This document shows positions 44,966 to 57,312 of a stretch of DNA of 64,000 nt, piece after piece. A program made the position numbers and the translations under genes. The notes beneath the pieces were generated by a model that saw nothing but the letters and a program-made list of their open reading frames with translations, did no database searches and was not told where the DNA came from. Within the stretch, counting starts at the first letter, position 1. Each line of letters opens with the position of its first letter. The stretch is taken from positions 143,438,962 to 143,502,961 of the forward strand of contig CM077644.1 in assembly GCA_039707465.1 (NCBI GenBank), given 5' to 3'. The DNA is from Rhabdophis nuchalis. Taxonomy: Eukaryota; Chordata; Lepidosauria; Squamata; Natricidae.

Positions 44966-45381
44966 CAGTGGTGGGATTCAAATAATTTAACAACCAGTTC
45001 CCCCAGGGTCAGGTCGGCTGTTGTGGGAGGCGTGGCCCATCCCAATCCTCTAGCTCCACTGCACATGTGGGATGAGCCTCCCGCGACGGCCAAACTGACC
45101 CTAGGTGAACGGATTGTTAATTATACCGCCTCCCCCTATCAAAGAGGATCCTGGGCACTGCACTGCAATGGAGAAACAGGAACTAGAGCAGCTGGCACAA
45201 GGGGAGGAGGAGGAGCAGGGAGAAGCAAGAGGGAAAGCAGCCTTCTCCTTCCCCCACTCCATTGCCCATTTCTCCATTGCAGTGCAGTGCCCAGGATCCA
45301 CTTTGATAGTGGTGTGTGTGTGTGTGTGTGTGTGTGTAATTTAACAACCAGTTTGTGCAAACTGGCTGAATTCCACCACTG
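44966..45381. mobile_element. hAT-like element with long internal inverted repeat, 416 bp
   Basis: Ends CAGTGGTGGGATTCAAATAA and GAATTCCACCACTG; flanks AGAAGGTC and AGAAAATC match at six of eight. Inside, 45136-45176 and 45269-45309 are 41-bp inverted repeats with one mismatch (contain GGATCCTGGGCACTGCACTG or its complement). A (GT)n array follows the right arm at 45309-45337. Confidence 0.8.
45309..45337. repeat. (GT)n microsatellite
   Basis: About 13 GT units directly after the right arm of the internal inverted repeat. Confidence 0.95.
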
Positions 45382-45567
45382 AGAAAATCACATGACCCTG
45401 GGACACTGCAACCATCATAAATACGAGCCAGTTGTTAAGCCTCCAAAGTTTGATCATGTGTCCACATGATGCTACAATGGTTGTAACTGTGAATAATGGT
45501 CACGACTCACTTTTTCCCAGGGACGTTATAACTTAGAATGATCGCTAAATTAAGTCAAGGACGTCTT

Positions 45568-46435
45568 ATACAGGCTTGATCCTTGGTTAAAAAGAGTATA
45601 GTAGAATTACATAGCATTCAGGGAAGGAAATGTATTTTTGTGCTCTTAGGATACAAACTCAAGTTTTTAGTTTTAAGTAGGCTTTAAAGGATTACGACGT
45701 TATTCCTGATCATTAGAAATTAAAGGTTATAGACCTCTTCTGTGGAGTTATTTTGGCTTATTTTGTAATATGTATATTCCTTTACCACTAACATTTCAGA
45801 CAACTGTGGTTTCTCTTTTAAGATTCTAAGCTCTCCTCTTAAAAATGAATGAAAACCAGTGTTTAAAATAATTATCTTTTCTCTCCACTGTTGTTTTGCG
45901 AAAGGTAGATTAGAGTTGTGACTTAGAGCTCCTTTCTGCCGGGGAATTATGATTAAGGTACTGCAAAATGACCTCATATACCAAGCGCCACCTACTGGTA
46001 TATTAAATGGGTGCATTTGCATCTTCTTTTTTTCAGGACTGAATTTGGTCAAGTTGCAAAGTTATTTTGCAAAGTTATTTTCATAAAGCAAAATATTTTA
46101 TGAGGGTTGGACTGAAGGATGCAACAAAGGGTAGAGATCCCAAACTGAAGACCAAGGTAGCTAAGGCTGAAGAGGAAAACAGAGCAAAGGATTGCAAGTT
46201 ACACATCAGTGGTGAAACATTACAGGATGGAGATGAGTGTGTGTGTGTGCCTCATAGAAGAAAGGGCTCATACACAAATTGGGTCAACAGTCATTTTAGG
46301 ACAGTTCATATGCTTGAAAGCCACTATGCTGAAAGATTTTTATATGTTCAAAAGTCACTCAAAAATAAAGGGTATCAGGCATCTGCTGTGGGAGTCACAG
46401 CTGGCTGCAATAAATGTTAGATGAACCCCCCCCCC
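45568..46435. other. No gene recognised
   Basis: A 117-codon plus-strand frame (46067-46420) has no family features. A 13-base C run lies near 46426. Confidence 0.4.
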
Positions 46436-46500
46436 CCGACTGGTTTGCCCGAACCGGTAGTAAAAAATGCTACCAGTTCAGGTGAACTGGTATTTCCGAT
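46436..46500. repeat. hAT-like element fragment
   Basis: GCCCGAACCGGTAGTAAAAA followed by GCTACCAGTTCAGGTGAACT is internal-type sequence of the CAGTGGTGGG elements; ends missing. Confidence 0.45.
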
Positions 46501-46712
46501 GATCAACATAGACTAAGGGTATAATTTTAAATTTTGATATTTATTGGTTTTAATTTTTATATTATCCAAATTTTAGCACAGATTTAATAATTTAATTGTC
46601 TTTTATATTTTGCATGTGTTGTTGGGTTTTTATCTTTCTGTGCACCGCCCTGAGTCCCCCCAGGGAAAATAGGGTGGTATATAAATCGAAATAATAAATA
46701 AAGAAATAAATA
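46500..46712 (+). repeat. L3-like LINE 3' end with (AATAA)n tail
   Basis: GCACCGCCCTGAGTCCCCC, then AGGGTGGTATATAAATCG and an AATAAATAAAG-type tail, the plus-strand counterpart of the L3-like 3' ends at 8340 and 24290. Confidence 0.75.
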
Positions 46713-47249
46713 ACTGAGCGACGATCAGCTGTGACGTGCGATTTATATTAGCTAGACTCATCGGATTTCCTGCTTTCTAGCTAATCTAAATCGGATAGCA
46801 CAGAGGATTTCCCCCCCTCCGCCCGCTGTTCTACTTACCTTTGCAGACTCAGAAGGCTTCAAAATGTTTGAATGTTTTTTAGCACTGTGCGAGTTAGGGT
46901 TAGGGTTAAAGCGTGTGCTCAGTAACAGACTCACAAAACCAGTAGCAGACTTCATAGGATTATACCGCGGTAATAAACATTTCCTGTTGGGAAATGTTTA
47001 TTAAAAATAGGGGAAAGGTGGCAAACCATTAAGATGTAGAAATTTAAGGGGTAATCAACCATCTGTTTCTTGGTTGAAATAAATGAACCTTGCTGTGCTT
47101 AAGAGCATACTTCTTCCCCCTTTGTTCGATGGATGAAAAATGCCATTGGCCAGAAGAAGCAACAGTAAATTATAGCAATGAAATGCATGTGATAAAACAA
47201 GGAAAGGGAGGTCAAGGATGAATGGATGCTGAATGAATGTGGATTGTGG
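46713..47249. other. No gene or repeat recognised
   Basis: Includes a short TTAGGGTTAGGGTTA at about 46905, too short to call telomeric. Confidence 0.4.
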
Positions 47250-47415
47250 GATTTTGGGTGCTTTCTGAGCTTGATTATTTTCTTGCGGATGTTTCATTAC
47301 CCAGCTAGGTAACATCGTCAGTGCTGATGATGTACTGTTGATGTTGCCTAGTTGCGTAATGAAACATCTGCAAGTTCAGAGAGCACTAAGAACACAGTTC
47401 AACCTTGAGCTACCT
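47250..47415. repeat. Palindromic repeat with GATGTTTCATTAC arms
   Basis: Arms 47282-47316 and 47340-47374 match at 31 of 35 positions as an inverted repeat (ATGTTTCATTAC...TAGGTAACATC). Outside each arm, sequence related to 21640-21735 and 62855-62925 is found (CTTTCTGAGCTTG on one side, GTTCAGAGAGCAC on the other). Probably a fold-back DNA element family. Confidence 0.65.
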
Positions 47416-48144
47416 ATATATTCTCTTCTATGGAATGTGGATTGGAAACAAAAATGAGTGACCAGTATAAAAGAATGATATAGTGTGGTAGTTTGGTCAA
47501 AGAGAGAATGAATGATGATATAATCACCAAGGAAATCAGGGAAGGGTGAATAGCTCAAGAGGAAGAGGAAGATTGACAATTGTAATATTAGAGGGAGGTC
47601 ATACGAAAAGAAGAGAGAAACTAAAGAAAGATCTGAACTGAATTGCTCCATGGGCATATTGAAAGCAAGGTTGGCTTACAAGGGTAGAGGTATAAATAAT
47701 GTATTTATACAGATTATCTACCACTTGAAACTAATGGATTTTAGTTCTATTTCCTTTTATCTTATTTCTTGTCATTTATTTTACTCGCTATTGCTTATTT
47801 TTTTTCCTGGGCTTTGCTTTATATTGTTTGCATTAAAAAGGAATGGTGTGAAGGAGATGGATAGATGGATGGATGTTTGTTTATTTCATCAAAAACCCTG
47901 TAATTGGCAAATAAATGTTTAGAACTGAGTATGGAAGTCCATTTCATCCTTGTCCAATACTGAAGTAGCTAATGTTCAGTCAGTTGTGAACCATATTTTG
48001 AGACAGACTTTTATAAAGAAATCTTCCTATGGGAGCATATAGGGGGAGGTGGATATATGCATTTGGTCAGAGAATCGAAACCTGCAAAACATCAGGGACT
48101 TCAACTTCTGCTATAACTTTTCCTGTGGATAACCATCAAAGTTG
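47416..48144. other. No gene or repeat recognised
   Basis: No coding or repeat-family signal. Confidence 0.4.
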
Positions 48145-48152
48145 GAGTTAAT

Positions 48153-48335
48153 CAGTGGTGGGTTTCTGCAGGCTCGCACCTACTCGCGAGAGCCGGTTGG
48201 TGAAATTTAGAGAACCGGTGAGAGGGGGTTCCACCGGCGTACCTGGAAGTAAATCTGGCCCGCTGCTGCCAGTGACCCAACGGGAAGGAAAGGAAAGGAA
48301 GGAAGGAAGGAAGGAAAGAAAGAAATAAAGAAACT

Positions 48336-48383
<48 letters not shown>

Positions 48384-48563
48384 AATAATTTATCATCACA
48401 ATTGAGTCCAAAATTTTGGTTGCTAAGCAAGAGCGTTGTTAAATGAGTTTCACCACATTTTAAAAGGTGGCCACTCCTACCCTGTCACATGACTGCCAAG
48501 CCATGCCCACAAAATAGGCCACACCTACAGAGTAGGTTCTAAAAAATTTGAAACCCACCACTG
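48153..48563. mobile_element. hAT-like element with (GAAA)n core, 411 bp
   Basis: Ends CAGTGGTGGGTTTC and GAAACCCACCACTG are perfect; GAGTTAAT flanks both sides (48145-48152 and 48564-48571). Close relative of 18052-18533 across its whole length. Confidence 0.92.
48282..48386. repeat. (GGAAA)n/(GAAA)n microsatellite within a hAT-like element
   Basis: Same place and order of unit types as the array at 18182-18357; about 70 bases shorter. Confidence 0.95.
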
Positions 48564-48600
48564 GAGTTAATATATAACAAGCACTCCTTATCATCTCCTG

Positions 48601-48672
48601 GAGATTGCTGGCTGGGGAATCCTGGAAGTCGAAGTCCACACTGCTAAAAGTTGCCAAGATTGACAAACACTG
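48601..48672. repeat. Half of a palindromic hAT-like MITE
   Basis: GCTGGCTGGGGAATCCTGG, GAAGTCCACACTGCTAAAAG and CAAACACTG match the right arm of the MITE family; the left arm is missing. Confidence 0.7.
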
Positions 48673-49266
48673 AATTAATGTAAAATCCTCAAACTGTTCT
48701 GTATGTCATTAATCGACACACATTCCATCCATATCGGATCCCTTTTCGGAATTTCCTACTTTTTGTATGTCACAGTGAGACTGAAAGAATTGGGCTCTTT
48801 ATTAATTACTTAGTTACTGGCTACTCCAATCTTTTACTTGGCATTGGCTTCACTGTACCTTAGTCTCATATAATTATATACCCAATATTTATCATGTATT
48901 ACTTTTCTTCATTTCTTTTCAGCATTGAAATGTTTGCTGCTTAATACTCAGACTGGTTACTTCCTTGTTTTACCTACCTAGGAAAGAAAGAATAAAAGCC
49001 TTTTTCTTTTTCCACCGTTAAGGTATTTGCATTTTTAAAAAGTTTTCTCACAGGAGCAACATTTGGTAAATTGCAAATGCACAGGAGGATTAGCTGTAAA
49101 TGGATGAGAATATTGCAAGCACTGCTGGAAGATGTCTGATAATTATGTGTAAAAATGGATCAACATTTCAGCATTGTTTGCTCTGAGTCAATTCCATGTC
49201 ATTTCTTTGACATCACAAACAATGGAAGGAAATGTAAAAGAATGGAACCACCCACAAAGTAATGGC
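48673..49266. other. No gene or repeat recognised
   Basis: No coding or repeat-family signal. Confidence 0.4.
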
Positions 49267-49626
49267 ATGTCTGAATGTAAGATCTCAGAATGGGTGACAC
49301 ATATTTCAAATAAACATATTGGATTTCCTTTGCATTTTGTATTGAAGATGCCTGAGAGCTAAGACTGGATTATGAAATCATTGACGTTAATGGTGTTTCA
49401 CGATGATGATAGCAGAGCTGATATATTTCTGACTTGATCTGGAACAACCAACTTATATATCAGTCTACTTTAGTCCCTGATAACCATATCAGATGTTTAT
49501 TAGATGCATGCTAGAAAGTTTGCCTAAAGTGTCACTCATATACATATATACAATATATATATATACATATACAATATGTTTATTTGAAATATGTGTCACC
49601 TGTTCTGAGATCTTACATTCAGACAT
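49267..49626. repeat. 54-bp inverted duplication, 252-bp spacer
   Basis: 49267-49320 and 49573-49626 are reverse complements at 52 of 54 positions (contain CTGAATGTAAGATCTCAGAA and CACATATTTCAAATAAACAT). The spacer is unique apart from an (AT)n/(CATA) tract at 49542-49577. Confidence 0.9.
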
Positions 49627-49639
49627 TTGGCCATCATTT

Positions 49640-49885
49640 GCCAAAAGCGGGGGGAGCGCAGGGGTGTCGTGTGTGGGCGTGCCCACACTCATAATTCTAT
49701 GTGTGTGAAACCCCCCCTGGCACATGTGTGCGAGAACTCTGCCCTCCCCCTGCTTCAGGGAAGCCTCCGGAGGGCAAAAAACAGCCAAAAATGAAGGCCA
49801 AAGTCACCTGGCCAGCATGTGTATGTGTGCTGGAGCTGACAGGACAACGCCTCGTGTGCCCTAACAAATGGCTCTACATGCCACA
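49640..49885 (+). repeat. hAT-like or related DNA-element fragment
   Basis: GTGTGTGGGCGTGCCCACAC, the GGGAAGCCTCCGGAGGGCAA block and CTCGTGTGCCCTAACAAATG belong, as I recall, to a common squamate G/C-rich non-autonomous element. No matching ends or duplication seen. Confidence 0.4.
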
Positions 49886-51276
49886 TTTTTATATTTTATG
49901 TCAACTCAATGTTAATAATGCTCACAGATACCTCTGCCACTATATTATTCTTTACATTAACCTGTAAGAGAGGTGGCAACAGCTATGACCGTGTGTACAA
50001 GTGTTTGCATCATTTTTGTCACCATGCTTCCTCAGAATTATGGCAACGGCGATTGATTTTACTCTGAATTGATTTCCTATTGCCACCATATTGATGAATG
50101 TGATAGACTTGTGATTTCACACATCCTCATGCTGGATTTCTGACTTCGGAGTGATTGCTAATAATAATGAAATGGAAACATGGTGATTCAACAAGAGGTA
50201 TTGAACAGATGCATAGGGTAACATACATAGATAACAATTGGAGAAGGTGTTCAAGGATATTAGAAAAGATGCAAAGAAAACCGTATTTCAGATGCATGTA
50301 CTGTTTGTTTTCAAACTTGCTTTATTTGGCATTTTTTTCACATGTATTTCTGAGGATGGTCACTTTCTGTGGCCTTTGAACTTTTGAATGTGAATTTTTG
50401 GATTTGAACCTCTAATGTAAAATGCTAGTTAAAATCTGAAGAGTTAACGACTTTTTTTAGTTTAAAGATTTGCTGATGTGTCTTAGAAACACTGATTCTT
50501 AGTTTTAGATAAACCAACAATTTATGATTATACCATAAGACAAGTTCCTTTTCAATCATTTTTTTTCAGAGTTTAAGGATTCTAATATTTAAATAATAGA
50601 CTTAACAGAGCATGTTCAAATGTTTAGGTACATACAGAATTTCTAAAGTAAATTTTCCTGATGTTTGCTTTTAACTGGTGGAGTAAAAGTATTAGGTTGT
50701 CTGAGGTCAAATATTGATTTTCATTCCCGTAAGATAGAATGTCTTATTCTATCTAATACACTGGCTACAATCTGTACATTTAACTGCCTTCCCAAGATGA
50801 TGTTCTCCAAATGTATTGTGATGGTAATTCACACCAACATGGTCAACTGAGATTGAGTGCCCAAAACAGGCTGGAGAAAAACATATCATATCATGATGAC
50901 AATAGCTTGCTAGCTTTTTTCCCACATAAATTTTTTTCATTGGTGTTCTATTTCTACACCAGTGATTTTATTAGTTGCTTGATATGTAGACCATGGCAAC
51001 AAGGGGTGATTCAAAATTTAACCACTTTGAATTCTGCACAGGGAGACTGGTTTTCTGGAGTCTTATTACTATGTGCTTTGAATTAAATAAATGCAAAAAA
51101 TGTATTCTTCTATCTTGAGTGACTCAACTTCCATAAGCATCTGAGATGACATGTCATCTAAATGCAGATACAACACCAAAATTAGAGTTGACTCCATATC
51201 AATATTGAGCAAGGACAACAATATTGAGAACTGTCCCAAAACTAATTTTATTTTGTCCAAATAATCCTATCAACTG
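49886..51276. other. No gene or repeat recognised
   Basis: No coding or repeat-family signal. Confidence 0.4.
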
Positions 51277-51358
51277 TGTATGTGTGTGTGTGTTAAACAT
51301 ATACATACATACATACATACATACATACATACATACATACATACATACATACATACAT
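51277..51358. repeat. (GT)n and (CATA)n microsatellites
   Basis: A short GT array precedes about 15 CATA units. Confidence 0.95.
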
Positions 51359-52888
51359 GAAATCTATTCCCTTTCCTTGCTTTTGAAGAATCCACCAGTA
51401 TGCTATAAAGGACTGTTTAATTTTTCGGATTTTATTTCTTTTTTTCATTATTATTTTTTGTGTCTTGCCTGTCCCTCAGAGTCCTTAGCTGTAACAACAC
51501 TATCATGGTCTGCCACACTTGCAGTAAGTATTGTAAGCAAGCTTGACTTTGCTTCTGGGCAGCTGTTGCTCCTCATCCGTCATCTCTGCATACCTGGCTG
51601 AGTTATGTTCAGCTTTTAAGCAGTTAAGTACCATTTGTTTACCTAACTGGAACACTTCAGGAGAAGAGGAAGGCTGTTGGCTATATGCATCCCGAGAGGG
51701 GAGCTATGGGTTACAGCTGGATCTGCAGAGAATGCAATGCCACACTTTTTCTGGTCTTTGTCTTTTGTTATTTCATTCATTTTGAAATGAACCTGTTTCA
51801 CATGAGGCATCACATTCCCCCCCCCCCCCCCAACAGAAGGAAGACCAAGAAGCACCAATTTAAATTTGTGGGGAGAGAATTGGGTACAGTTTTTTTTTAG
51901 TTATCTTTTTATTTACATATGTGCAAGCAGCAAGAAGAGGCCATGCCTAGGCAGATGAAAAAGAGCTGCTACTCTTCAAAACAAACAGAAGGTCCCTTCC
52001 ATCCACCCCAACTATTTGTTTTCTGCCATCTGCAAAGAATCCACTTTGGTTATTCTTGTGGTGCTGTTAAAAGCAGCCTTATAGATCACCAAAATAAAAC
52101 CCAACCTCCTTCCCGAAGCACTTCCATTGTCAGATCAGCTGAAGGTTTACAAAATAATACAAGCTCAGGCTTTCCAAGAACTTCCTGAGGCAAGGTTGTT
52201 AAAAAATGTGAGGAGGAAAGTAAAATGTGACTGAAGTTTGTTCCAACAGCTCTTTCTGTCTAGCCATAAGCCTGGTACCTAAGTCATCAGGCGTTGAGGT
52301 CAGCCACAGATGTTAATTCAGGAAGCAATACTTCTGGGCAACAAAGCCATTGGGCATGTGTTTTTATCTTTTCCATTTCCTAATTCTGCAAAAGAGGTTT
52401 AAGATGATCCATTGGAATCTTTGCTTCTCAAAATTGTGAAAACAAGGAGAAAAGGCCAAGGTTTAAATACTTTCTTGTCTGCAGGCTTTAGGAAATGGGC
52501 AAGCATGCATCTCCTTTTCCCAACATGTTACCTCTAGCTAATTTTAATGGCATGGGTAGTACTGTCATGCTTTAGATTTGTCATTTTGTTTTAAACGTTG
52601 CAAATTGCCTTAAGTTTTACAAAAGGAGAAAGTCGACATTGAATAACAGTGAAAAAAATAAAAAATAAAAAAGTAATTTCCAAGCTGTGTACTAAACACA
52701 ATAATTCCTAAGTCATGCAGTTGTGAGGCCTCACTCTGGTATTAACAGCTGTCTAGAGTCCTCTGGAGTGGGTGGCTTATTTAATAAATAAGCAGTAGCC
52801 ACTGAAAAAGCTGCTTCTGCATGATGGTATGTGGTAGGGCACTGATCTACCATGAATGGTGTGGTGCTATGTTCTCAAGACCTTTCCT
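51359..52888. other. No gene recognised; C15 run
   Basis: A run of 15 C at 51817-51831. No coding or repeat-family signal. Confidence 0.4.
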
Positions 52889-53160
52889 CCTTGGACAGCC
52901 ATATTTATTTATTTATTTGTCAACATGTACAAGGTAACAGGTATTAGTATAGACATGGACATTTTCGCATGAGATTGGTAGAAATAAATGGATATAAATA
53001 AGTATAACATGGCCATGAACACATAAAATGAGTACATATCAATGGGGACAGTAGGACAGGGACAGTAGGCATGTTGGTGTGCTTATGCACCCCCCCTTAG
53101 GGACCTCTTAGGAAACGTGTGAGGTCCACAGGGGACAGTTTAAGGTTAAAGATATGGGAG
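52889..53160 (-). repeat. Probable LINE 3' end with (TTTA)n tail
   Basis: Read on the minus strand, the sequence ends CCTTGTACATGTTGACAAAT followed by AAATAAATAAATA, with GACCTCTTAGG-type motifs upstream (GAGGTCCACAGGGGACAG on plus). This has the layout of an L2-type LINE 3' end; no coding part is retained. Confidence 0.5.
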
Positions 53161-54838
53161 TTTGAGGAACTAACAACTTACTTCTGGCTGGCTGTGCCAC
53201 AGCTCCAAAGGCAAGATTTCTAATTTGCTGTTTGCAACATCGGAGTTTTGCAGTGGAATTGTTAACCTTGTGGAATGCATTTCTTGATTTCATTGCTCAC
53301 CTCCAAGTCACAGTAAGAGAGGAATGGGCAGCTTCTGAAATCGCCTTTGTTTTATTAGCTTTCAGGTTTATCAGTGAGAGCCCAAGTCTATAAAAGTGAT
53401 ACAGATGGCATGGGACACATTTGTCATAAGAAGACTACCAAATGGGACTTCAGGTTCATGGCAACTTCCATTCACATAAATCCTTACCAATGTAATGTAA
53501 AGACTATGGAGAAAATGTTCAACCAGGCATATGGGATCAGGGAGACTCATAACTCTTCTCAACAAATAGCCACTCTATTTTTTGCTTCAAAATTTCCTTT
53601 TCACACTTAGGGAGAGTAAACCTGACTTGTAAGGACTCTGTCATATGAAATTAAAACCGTTCTAAATCTACTGAAAAATAGACATCGATTTATTGATCAA
53701 TATTGATAGCCGGTTATTTGCATTCACTTCCACCTTTTATTTTCTTTCATCTTCCCATTTTTATTTTTATTTACAAGTGCATACCTTTCATTGGTCAACT
53801 ATGCTCACCTCCAGCTAAGTTCACTTGCAGGATTGCAAGTTTTTTAAAACAGTGTCAAAAAATCAATAAAAGAGGAATAATTATAATTGATAATTTTCTG
53901 GATCATAGCAGGAATGAAAATTACATGGGAATCACAGGAAATTCCCTCCTTTGAAGCTGGAATTTATATCAGGAAATAATTCCCTACTAGTGTTACATTT
54001 GTAAGACACAGCAGCTCTTATACGCTGTCCATACATGTCTATCAGTGATTCGTACACCTTTCCTTAGCTTATATTGTGTTTGCACCATAGTTTGGAATAA
54101 ACAGAAATGATGGAGGAATAAATGTTGTTGTTTTCCGTAGGGAAACCAGTGGTTTTCAGTCATGCTGAATGTGGTCAGTGATTCATGTTGCTGCAAAGGT
54201 TCTCAAAATCTCTTGTTGATAAGTGGGATGGAGGTGGGAGCAATTTTGCTCACAAGCCAAACCAAGGTGTAGATTTACTTTAAAGAACTGCTGGAGATGA
54301 TGTGTACTTTCTTTTTTTAAGTAAAGCTGCACTTTGATTTTTGTCTCTTGGAAACACACAAAGCCACCTGTATTCAGGAGGAAAATGTGACAGCAAGGGT
54401 TGCACTAAGGGAAAAATACTTGAAATTAGTATTGCAATTGAAAACAGACATGTGAATCTTTTACCTGAACAACTTTTGTTGACATAAGAGTTGACAAGAC
54501 CCCTTCTGATATTCTGAAGAACAATCAAATGTGTTTGCTTCTGGCCTTTTGCATGTGACAGTATGTGCAGCAAATAAATAAATATGCAAATGCAAATAAG
54601 CCTCTTTTATTGTTATAGAAACATTTACACATTTTATTTGTGATCTGGGGATCTCCTCTCCAGAAAAAATAATTTGGTGGAAGATCTCTGCTAAATAGTT
54701 TAAACGTGTGTGTACTTGTGTCTGTTCTATCTGTCTCTGTATGTATGATTGTTTGGTACAGCTGTTATATTTTATGCCTTGCGTCTTATTAATACTATGC
54801 TAGAAAAACACACAGAACTTTTTAAAACTGATATAAGG
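53161..54838. other. No gene or repeat recognised
   Basis: No coding or repeat-family signal. Confidence 0.4.
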
Positions 54839-54840
54839 TA

Positions 54841-55057
54841 CAGTGGTATCTCAGTACTCATTGTTAAGGTGCGATGAGTACCAAAATTTTCCCATAAGGA
54901 ATAATGTAGTGAGTCACAATGCACCTGGCACTGACAACTTCTAACTTGTGTGTTGAGTACCAAACAAATGATGAGTAGCGGGACAAATTTTTTGCATCAA
55001 AATGCATTGAGTATCAAATTCAATGAGTTTCAAAGTAATTGAGTATCAAGGTACCAT
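54841..55057. mobile_element. Tc1/mariner-like MITE, 217 bp
   Basis: It starts CAGTGGTATCTCAGTACTCA and ends TTGAGTATCAAGGTACCATT, imperfect inverted repeats, each flanked by TA (54839-54840 and 55058-55059). Internal ATGAGTACCAAA and CATTGAGTATCAAA repeats. Non-coding. Confidence 0.65.
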
Positions 55058-55131
55058 TATATTTGAAGCAGATAGCTCAGCTCAGGCCTCAAGGTACCAT
55101 TATATTTGAAGCAGATAGCTCAGCTCAGGCC
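55046..55131. repeat. Exact 43-bp tandem duplication
   Basis: 55046-55088 is repeated at 55089-55131, beginning TCAAGGTACCATTATATTTG. It duplicates the right end of the adjacent MITE plus about 30 bases of flank. Confidence 0.93.
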
Positions 55132-56918
55132 TATTGAATAAACAAATGTTCACTATTTATTTTTAGTATTTTCCTCCAATGCTGGAAGGCTGGTCAAAGT
55201 GTACAGGCATTTTCAAACAAAATAAACTTCTTGAAGTTAATTGACTATGCTATCAACTCTTTACACCCAGCCCTCTGTTGTAAGAATGTTAGAACTGAGG
55301 TTAAATCACATTATATTTTCTTTCCTTTGTTTAATGGTTTGCTGCCTTTTTCTTTTTTGTACAAGCATGGAGTCAGTCATAAACCACACAGTTTGCATGA
55401 TTATTTCACAATATTGTTATATAGTCAATCATCTCTGGATCAATGTGACATCACAAATCCAATTAAGTAAAGACAATATTTGACTTTAGGCTAATGCCAT
55501 GAACATTTTCCTCAAATACACACACACACACAAACAAACACATACACCATGTGAAACTGAGATCTTTTAAAAGCTTAACAGTGCCTTTTCAAGAAAACCT
55601 ACTCAAAGGAGCTCAGTAAAAAAACAAATTTAAAAATCTGCTGCCTTCAGGGTTTACAATCCAATACACTCATGGTTTATTTATTTATTTCTGAAATATG
55701 AAACAGGCTAAATGAGGGTGGTGATAAAACAAAAAACCCGAACAGTTTAATGTTCCAGTTCTTAAGTAATCCCAAACTGAGATGAATATTGTTCATATAG
55801 TCTGTGGAAGTAGCATGAGGGAAAGCTTCTTGGATTTAGGCAAACAATTGTCAGAAGTGCTGAAGGAATATCTGAATTTCTTTCACTGGTTGGAAATTTA
55901 ATGGAATGGCATTGAAAAGGCTTGATGCAGCCTCAGTGCTGTGTCTTCGGATGGGGGTTCATCCACTGGGCTCAACCATCTCCTCTCAGCTCCAACATAA
56001 TTAACCCTGAGTATCCCAAGAGAGCCTACACAAGTGCTTAACTACAAATCAGAGCATTGGGGGGTGGGGGGGAGACCCATTCAGATTCTTAGGCACTTAA
56101 GGACTCTAATGAACTTGCCACGCCTGTTGCAACGCACAACGAGAAAAACCACATTCATTCAGTCTTTCATCCATCCATGTTTAAAACTCCTTTCCAGCAG
56201 ACGAAAAGTGAATCTTGTATTGTACAGAGATTCGGCAGTGAAATCCACTCCATTGTTTCTCTCCAAGTCAGAAAAGGTCACCTATTGTTGATCAGATAAA
56301 AGGTGTACCTGGATTGGAGAAAATGCACTGACAAGGGCAGCCCAATCCAGAAAAGGGGCAGGACAACACTCTCCTTTATCTACAAACAAAGAGGGAAAAC
56401 TCCTGGAGCATCAGAGGTCTATGGCAAAAACAATCTGATTTTTTTTTTCCTTGGGTAGCCCTGGTGTTCTTTTCTGTCTGTCGTGACAAAGTGCTGCAGT
56501 GAATAATCCTCCTAAAATGCCTGTGGCAGATGCATAATGCCTATGGCTTTGAATGGGCTGGGTTGGTTTCAAGGCCTTTGCTTAATCCGTTATGTACTGC
56601 ACAGTCTCCAGTCCCTACTTGTATCCAGGAACTTGAGAGCAAGGTGTGGCTGTACTAGCCATCCATAGCTCCTCTTGGCTTTCGCACATGGTGAAATCTG
56701 ATCAAGGTCACTCCACAACACATAAGGATACCTTAAGTATAAAAACTGAATTCCCTGTCAAGTGAACATCAGCTGGGAGATGCTCTTGTCTTCATTCTTG
56801 CCTGAGGCCTCATGGCTTACTGTATGTATATGGTGTGGTTCTGAGTTTGTGAGTTTCAGGATTGTATGGCTATAGTTTTTTGTTTTTCAACTCTGCGTGT
56901 ACATTCAGCTTTCCCTAC
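55132..56918. other. No gene recognised
   Basis: Short CA tract near 55520. No coding or repeat-family signal. Confidence 0.4.
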
Positions 56919-56926
56919 CTCTAAGA

Positions 56927-57304
56927 ACCTGGTCCCTATCGCCCACTAGTGGGCGTTCCCGTTTTCATCGTGGGCAGTAGGGGTTTTGTCCGATACTGAA
57001 ACACTTTCCTTTTTTTAAATTTAATTGACTTTAAAAAAAAAAAAATCACAGCATTATTTAAAAACATTTTCATTAGGCATTCATAAAATTCCCCGTGACA
57101 ATTTAAGTTTCTGAAAATATACTATTTGAATCGCTCGTGCATGCTTTAACTTGCTGTAACTCTGCTTTAAAATTTTTATAAAGTAAAGTTACTTCCCTAC
57201 TTTATAAATCACCATTACTGTGGAACCGGTGGGCGGTTAGAAAATTTTACTATTAACAGAGATACAAAAGTGGGTGGTAGGTATAAAAAGGTTGACTACC
57301 CCTG
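56927..57304. mobile_element. hAT-like element, 378 bp
   Basis: CTCTAAGA occurs on both sides (56919-56926 and 57305-57312). The right end AAAAGGTTGACTACCCCTG is the usual hAT-like end; the left end ACCTGGTCCC has diverged from it. Inner palindromic CGCCCACTAGTGGGCG at about 56941. Confidence 0.75.
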
Positions 57305-57312
57305 CTCTAAGA

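Larger units (their letters stand above)
44768..45567 (-). repeat. Interspersed repeat, AGGTGGTCCTC family, interrupted
   Basis: Minus-strand copy of the 5004-5354 family (ATTTTATGACC, GTTGTTAAGTGAAT, CATTGACTTTGCTTGACAGA), split by the hAT-like element 44966-45381 and resuming at AATCACATGACCCTGGGAC. Confidence 0.65.

Noticed and set aside
46905..46922. TTAGGG repeats as an interstitial telomere
   Set aside because: Only about two and a half units, within chance for a 64-kb window.
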